Positions 6,177-8,442 of a stretch of 8,442 nt of DNA are shown piece after piece. Made by a program: the position numbers and the translations under genes. The notes under the pieces are model-generated. The model was not told the origin of the DNA. It saw nothing but the letters and a program-made list of their open reading frames with translations, and did no database searches. Numbering within the stretch: the stretch's first letter is position 1; each line of letters starts with the position of its first letter. This DNA comes from an uncultured Planctomycetaceae bacterium (lineage in GTDB: Bacteria; Planctomycetota; Planctomycetia; Pirellulales; Lacipirellulaceae): assembly GCA_937860165.1 (NCBI GenBank), contig CALMBE010000662.1:1-8442 (forward strand), read 5' to 3'.

Positions 6177-7685
6177 TTATGGGAATCGCTGTCGAACCAA
6201 TAAATGGCCTCCGAACGCCACAAAACCAAACAGGATTGCCAGTTGCGGCTCCGGAACCGCTAGTTGGGCACTACTGTAGGATGCGGTTAGAGGGGAAGTG
6301 ACGGCGTAGGGAAACGTCCAAATCCTCCCATTTTCCAACTCCCAGATCGTCAGGTCGGAATTATCGATCTGGCCATCCGAATTGGCATCGGTATCAATGT
6401 CGTAACCCAGATTGGCCAGGAGGATTTGTTCATCCAGGCCATCTACGCGAAAATCGCCGTTCAGGTCGGCATCATTCCCGGTCACAGCGCGCTGCCACTG
6501 CAAGAAGTCTCGGCCATCGGTGTCGCCGTCATTGTCGAGGTCAGCCCCGTCGTCAGTCCCGTAAGCAGTTGCCCAGACATCGATATCGAGTTGGTTCAGG
6601 TTCCCATCGTTATTCAAATCCGCGATGGCAAGAACTTGCGGGGGTATCACCGGTTGCCAATTTTGTAGCAAGAGCTGCAAATCTATCGGGTCAACATCGC
6701 CATCGTGATCGATATCGGCGACATTGTTCTTGTACAGCGAAGCTGTCAACATATTCAGGTCCAGGTTATCCACGGTATCATTGGCATCGAAATCGGCCCG
6801 GAGTGGGGCGGGCATCGAAACCCCGGTATAAGGATGTTGGTCAAGCACGCCGCGGATCACTTCCAACACGAATTCCGTTTCTACTGGTGTGAAATCGGTG
6901 GTCGGTAAATAAAATCCTGCAGGCTTGGCAAGTTCCAGGGGATACTGCCCCAGCACGGTGGCAAACGTCGTAACCCCAGCGATAAACTGGCCGGTTCCCC
7001 CGTCGAGGTGCAATCCATCGCGGTAGAATGAGTTCACCGTGAAGTAATTCGGCATCTCACCATTGGCAATTCGCACGGCTAATTCGTAAAGCACTTCACC
7101 GACCGGCACCATAAACACCTGGGCATCCGTCTCGGCACGGACACGTTCAATGAAGTGGTGGTAGTTATCGCGTGTGCGGACGAAGAAATGGTTCGGGTCA
7201 TCGGGCGTCGGGGCTGTCCATGTGGAAAGGTAATTGCCGTATTGAGGCCAAGCCTCGTAAACGTAAAACACCGTGTCTTGGTTGGCGGGATTCGAGCGGG
7301 TGAGATTGATGAAATTCAAAAAGGCATCCACCTCCGTCCCCAAGGTGGCATCTTGGGCCCCGTAGGGCTGCAGAACGACGGCATCCCAATCGTATCCAGG
7401 CAGGGCCGTGGCGAAGCTCCCGAAACTGGTGAGGTCCTCGCTGTAAGTGTTGGGAAGTTCCCAAATCGTTTCGAGGCTCGAAGAACCCTTGATATGTTGG
7501 CCGACTTGATGCGTAAAACCCCGTTGTGACCCAAAACCTTCCAGGGCCAGCGGCTTGCTGTCGTAGGTCAAACTGTTGCCGATATGGAACGAAGTCGTGA
7601 TCGCCCCGGCGGGCAGGACTTGCAGGGCCAGGGAGACAAACCCAGCCACCGCCAAAACCAGAGTATGTCCGAGGTGTCGAATCAT
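6177..7685 (-). CDS. Secreted SGNH/GDSL-type hydrolase with three dockerin-like modules and PEP-CTERM tag
   Basis: A 502-residue protein starting at ATG 7685. A TTG at 7712 would add nine residues, but the ATG gives a classic signal peptide (MIRHLGHT, hydrophobic core, PAGA cleavage near 28). Mature residues begin with SFHIGNSLT: the GNS block of SGNH hydrolases, with Ser38 as nucleophile. D223 and H226 in RDGLHLD supply the DxxH end of the triad. The usual block III GxND is not obvious (VVLQPYGAQ), as I recall for the GNS-type subgroup that includes DUF4886. The catalytic part runs about 29-280. Residues 296-451 carry three dockerin-like modules with paired Ca loops (DLNNDGNLNQLDID, DLDNDGDTDGRDF). 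VPEP at 477-480, a hydrophobic run and RQRFP form the sorting tag. The substrate is not visible; neighbouring sulfatases suggest removal of acyl groups from a decorated polysaccharide. It is on the same strand as the sulfatases but about 550 bp upstream, so co-transcription is uncertain. Confidence 0.9.
   Translation of the reverse strand: MIRHLGHTLVLAVAGFVSLALQVLPAGAITTSFHIGNSLTYDSKPLALEGFGSQRGFTHQVGQHIKGSSSLETIWELPNTYSEDLTSFGSFATALPGYDWDAVVLQPYGAQDATLGTEVDAFLNFINLTRSNPANQDTVFYVYEAWPQYGNYLSTWTAPTPDDPNHFFVRTRDNYHHFIERVRAETDAQVFMVPVGEVLYELAVRIANGEMPNYFTVNSFYRDGLHLDGGTGQFIAGVTTFATVLGQYPLELAKPAGFYLPTTDFTPVETEFVLEVIRGVLDQHPYTGVSMPAPLRADFDANDTVDNLDLNMLTASLYKNNVADIDHDGDVDPIDLQLLLQNWQPVIPPQVLAIADLNNDGNLNQLDIDVWATAYGTDDGADLDNDGDTDGRDFLQWQRAVTGNDADLNGDFRVDGLDEQILLANLGYDIDTDANSDGQIDNSDLTIWELENGRIWTFPYAVTSPLTASYSSAQLAVPEPQLAILFGFVAFGGHLLVRQRFP
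6180..6257 (-). other. PEP-CTERM sorting signal of the SGNH hydrolase
   Basis: The final 26 residues read VPEP, then a hydrophobic segment (LAILFGFVAFGGHLLV), then basic RQR before the stop. This is the same sorting layout as in the complete sulfatase, so both are predicted to share one export and anchoring route. Confidence 0.85.
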
Positions 7686-7756
7686 AAGGAAGAGAAAAAA
7701 ATGCTGCCCCAAAAAGAGTAGTTCCGGCTAGTGTTTCGTCACAGACATCTCCTCTC

Positions 7757-7820
7757 ATGAGCCGTACGCGCTAGCGTCGGGTGATTCCGAGAAAACCCGA
7801 GGCTAGCGCCGACGGCTCAT
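7757..7820. repeat. 64-bp REP-like palindrome
   Basis: Arms of 26 nt (7757-7782 and 7795-7811 plus 7812-7820) pair with only three mismatches around a 12-nt loop (7783-7794). The outer ends ATGAGCCGT and ACGGCTCAT are exact complements. Inside are GCGCTAGC and TCGGGT with their complements. I recall similar ATGAGCCGT...GCTAGC palindromes as dispersed intergenic repeats in planctomycete genomes, but this is memory, not a search. It starts about 70 bp upstream of the hydrolase ATG. It could be an RNA hairpin, a transcription barrier or a mobile REP/REPIN unit. Confidence 0.8.
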
Positions 7821-7936
7821 AGTTGGACCCGAATTCTTCGCTGTGACGCTGCACCAAGCGCCATTGTAACCCTGAATTCCCCCCAGTAACAGGTTTTGGC
7901 CGGGCATTTCAACAAGTCGGCATCAGTGCAGAGTTG

Positions 7937-8053
7937 AACCGCCAAGAAAAAGAAAAACAGAACACTAATCTTCGCTGATAACCACTAATAAAAAATTAGC
8001 GAAGATTAGCGTTTATTAGTATTCTCTCTGAATTCTAGGCGTTCTTGGCGGTT
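7937..8053. repeat. 117-bp nested inverted-repeat element
   Basis: Perfect 12-bp outer arms AACCGCCAAGAA (7937-7948) and TTCTTGGCGGTT (8042-8053) enclose a second perfect 12-bp pair, CTAATCTTCGCT (7965-7976) with AGCGAAGATTAG (7998-8009). A third pair, ACTAATA (7984-7990) with TATTAGT (8014-8020), interlocks with the second. The core reads CTAAT twice then ATTAG three times. It is more AT-rich than its surroundings and has no coding capacity. The layout suggests a MITE- or REP-like dispersed element. The right outer arm runs into five T and could also end plus-strand transcripts. Confidence 0.75.
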
Positions 8054-8110
8054 TTTCCCCAATTTACTAGACACCGGGAAACGAAGCTGGTTACAATGAG
8101 TGCGACATGT

Positions 8111-8135
8111 TCACTCCTGGAGCGGTTCCAGGTGA
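8111..8135 (+). other. Small hairpin in the divergent intergenic region
   Basis: TCAC and CTGGA (8111-8114, 8117-8121) pair with TCCAG and GTGA (8127-8135) across a 5-nt loop with a 2-nt bulge. No T-run follows. It may be part of the leader of the rightward gene; no family is recognised. Confidence 0.3.
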
Positions 8136-8174
8136 TGGTTCACGGAAATTGTTGGTAACTGCTAATTCACAAAG

Positions 8175-8245
8175 AACGGCGTTTGGATTTTTTTCGCCCG
8201 GCCCCGCCAGGGGACGCGAGCGAGCAAATCCGACCGCCGTTTTTT
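8175..8245 (+). terminator. Terminator-like stem just upstream of the rightward gene
   Basis: AACGGCG (8175-8181) and GGATTT (8185-8190) pair with AAATCC (8226-8231) and CGCCGTT (8235-8241) across a 3-nt internal mismatch. The right arm merges into a run of six T (8240-8245). The 35-nt loop holds a second small stem, CCCC-GCCA-GGGG. It ends 46 bp before the ATG at 8292, and no plus-strand gene precedes it in the window. It may therefore be a leader attenuator, or simply a dispersed repeat, rather than a gene-end terminator. Confidence 0.5.
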
Positions 8246-8281
8246 CGTTGGCTGAATTTTTTCTCGATCTTACTTTGGATT

Positions 8282-8285
8282 AGGA
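8282..8285 (+). promoter_or_regulatory. Ribosome-binding site of the rightward gene
   Basis: AGGA lies 6 nt before ATG 8292, the best-placed Shine-Dalgarno-like site in the window. It supports this start for the partial plus-strand gene. Confidence 0.6.
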
Positions 8286-8291
8286 CAACCT

Positions 8292-8442
8292 ATGAAGCTC
8301 GCCCCCTTGGTAATTGTGCTGCTCGTCACTAGCTCGCCCTCCGCCCGTGCCGACACCTTCGGCAGCGGGGCCAACACCTTTAATATCGAGTTCGTCGACA
8401 TCGGCAACCCGGGCAATGTCGCCGACACTACCGGCGCTCCCG
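8292..8442 (+). CDS. N-terminus of secreted protein, probably SUMF1/formylglycine-generating-enzyme-like, 3' end outside window
   Basis: Fifty codons are visible. Residues 1-20 are a signal peptide (MKLAPLVIVLLVTSSPSARA). The mature N-terminus DTFGSGANTFNIEFVDIGNPGN, broken here as DTFGSGANTF and NIEFVDIGNPGN, then VADTTGAP, strongly resembles the opening of planctomycete PEP-CTERM proteins that carry an SUMF1/FGE-sulfatase domain, where the next segment is typically a YRIGKYEV-type stretch. That region is off the window, so the assignment rests on recalled similarity alone. Family members include true formylglycine-generating enzymes, which oxidise the sulfatase Cys, but many secreted ones have no shown activity. 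The gene is divergent from the hydrolase and sulfatases across 600 bp of structured intergenic DNA. An AGGA ribosome-binding site supports the start. Confidence 0.65.
   Translation, partial: MKLAPLVIVLLVTSSPSARADTFGSGANTFNIEFVDIGNPGNVADTTGAP

Noticed and set aside
7198..7758. Minus-strand 186-codon frame overlapping the hydrolase
   Set aside because: Out-of-frame shadow of the hydrolase, which has the signal peptide, triad and family motifs.
8246..8291. Sigma-70 promoter TTGGCT/TACTTT before the rightward gene
   Set aside because: The match is only 4 of 6 and 3 of 6, no better than expected in AT-rich leader DNA.

Overview
The window looks like chromosome from a marine-type planctomycete, most likely order Pirellulales. 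The evidence is the protein style: secreted sulfatases, LamG domains, dockerin-like Ca-binding repeats with the signature DADGDGDTDGRDFLVWQR, and C-terminal VPEP (PEP-CTERM) sorting tags. No rRNA, tRNA, CRISPR array, transposase or phage gene was seen. The lineage call is inference from these signatures, not from a marker gene.

Layout, left to right. (1) 1-2202, minus: a secreted sulfatase-family protein with a C-terminal LamG domain. Its 3' end lies outside the window, so only 734 codons are visible. (2) 2214-5624, minus: a complete 1136-residue paralogue with signal peptide, sulfatase, LamG, a planctomycete exported-protein domain, three dockerin-like repeats and a PEP-CTERM tag. Only 11 bp separate its stop from the start of the first gene, so the two are almost certainly co-transcribed, with the complete gene first. 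(3) 5625-6176: a roughly 550-bp non-coding stretch with small dyads. (4) 6177-7685, minus: a secreted SGNH/GDSL-type hydrolase with three dockerin-like modules and its own PEP-CTERM tag. (5) 7686-8291: a divergent intergenic region of about 600 bp unusually rich in inverted repeats: a 64-bp REP-like palindrome, a 117-bp nested inverted repeat, a small hairpin and a terminator-like stem. (6) 8292 to the end, plus: the first 50 codons of a secreted protein whose mature N-terminus resembles planctomycete PEP-CTERM proteins with an SUMF1 (formylglycine-generating enzyme-like) domain.

Working picture (inference): the locus encodes surface-targeted enzymes that strip ester decorations from an extracellular polysaccharide. 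Sulfatases would remove sulfate and the SGNH hydrolase would remove acyl groups. Dockerin and PEP-CTERM parts would hold them in the envelope. Both sulfatases have the modifiable Cys and the Arg of the formylglycine motif but lack its central Pro (CSSTR and CATTR instead of CxPxR), and an FGE-family-like gene starts at the right edge. The first sulfatase has also lost two conserved active-site His residues that its neighbour keeps. This suggests a pseudoenzyme or an altered-specificity partner beside an active enzyme. These two points are the most original content of the window.
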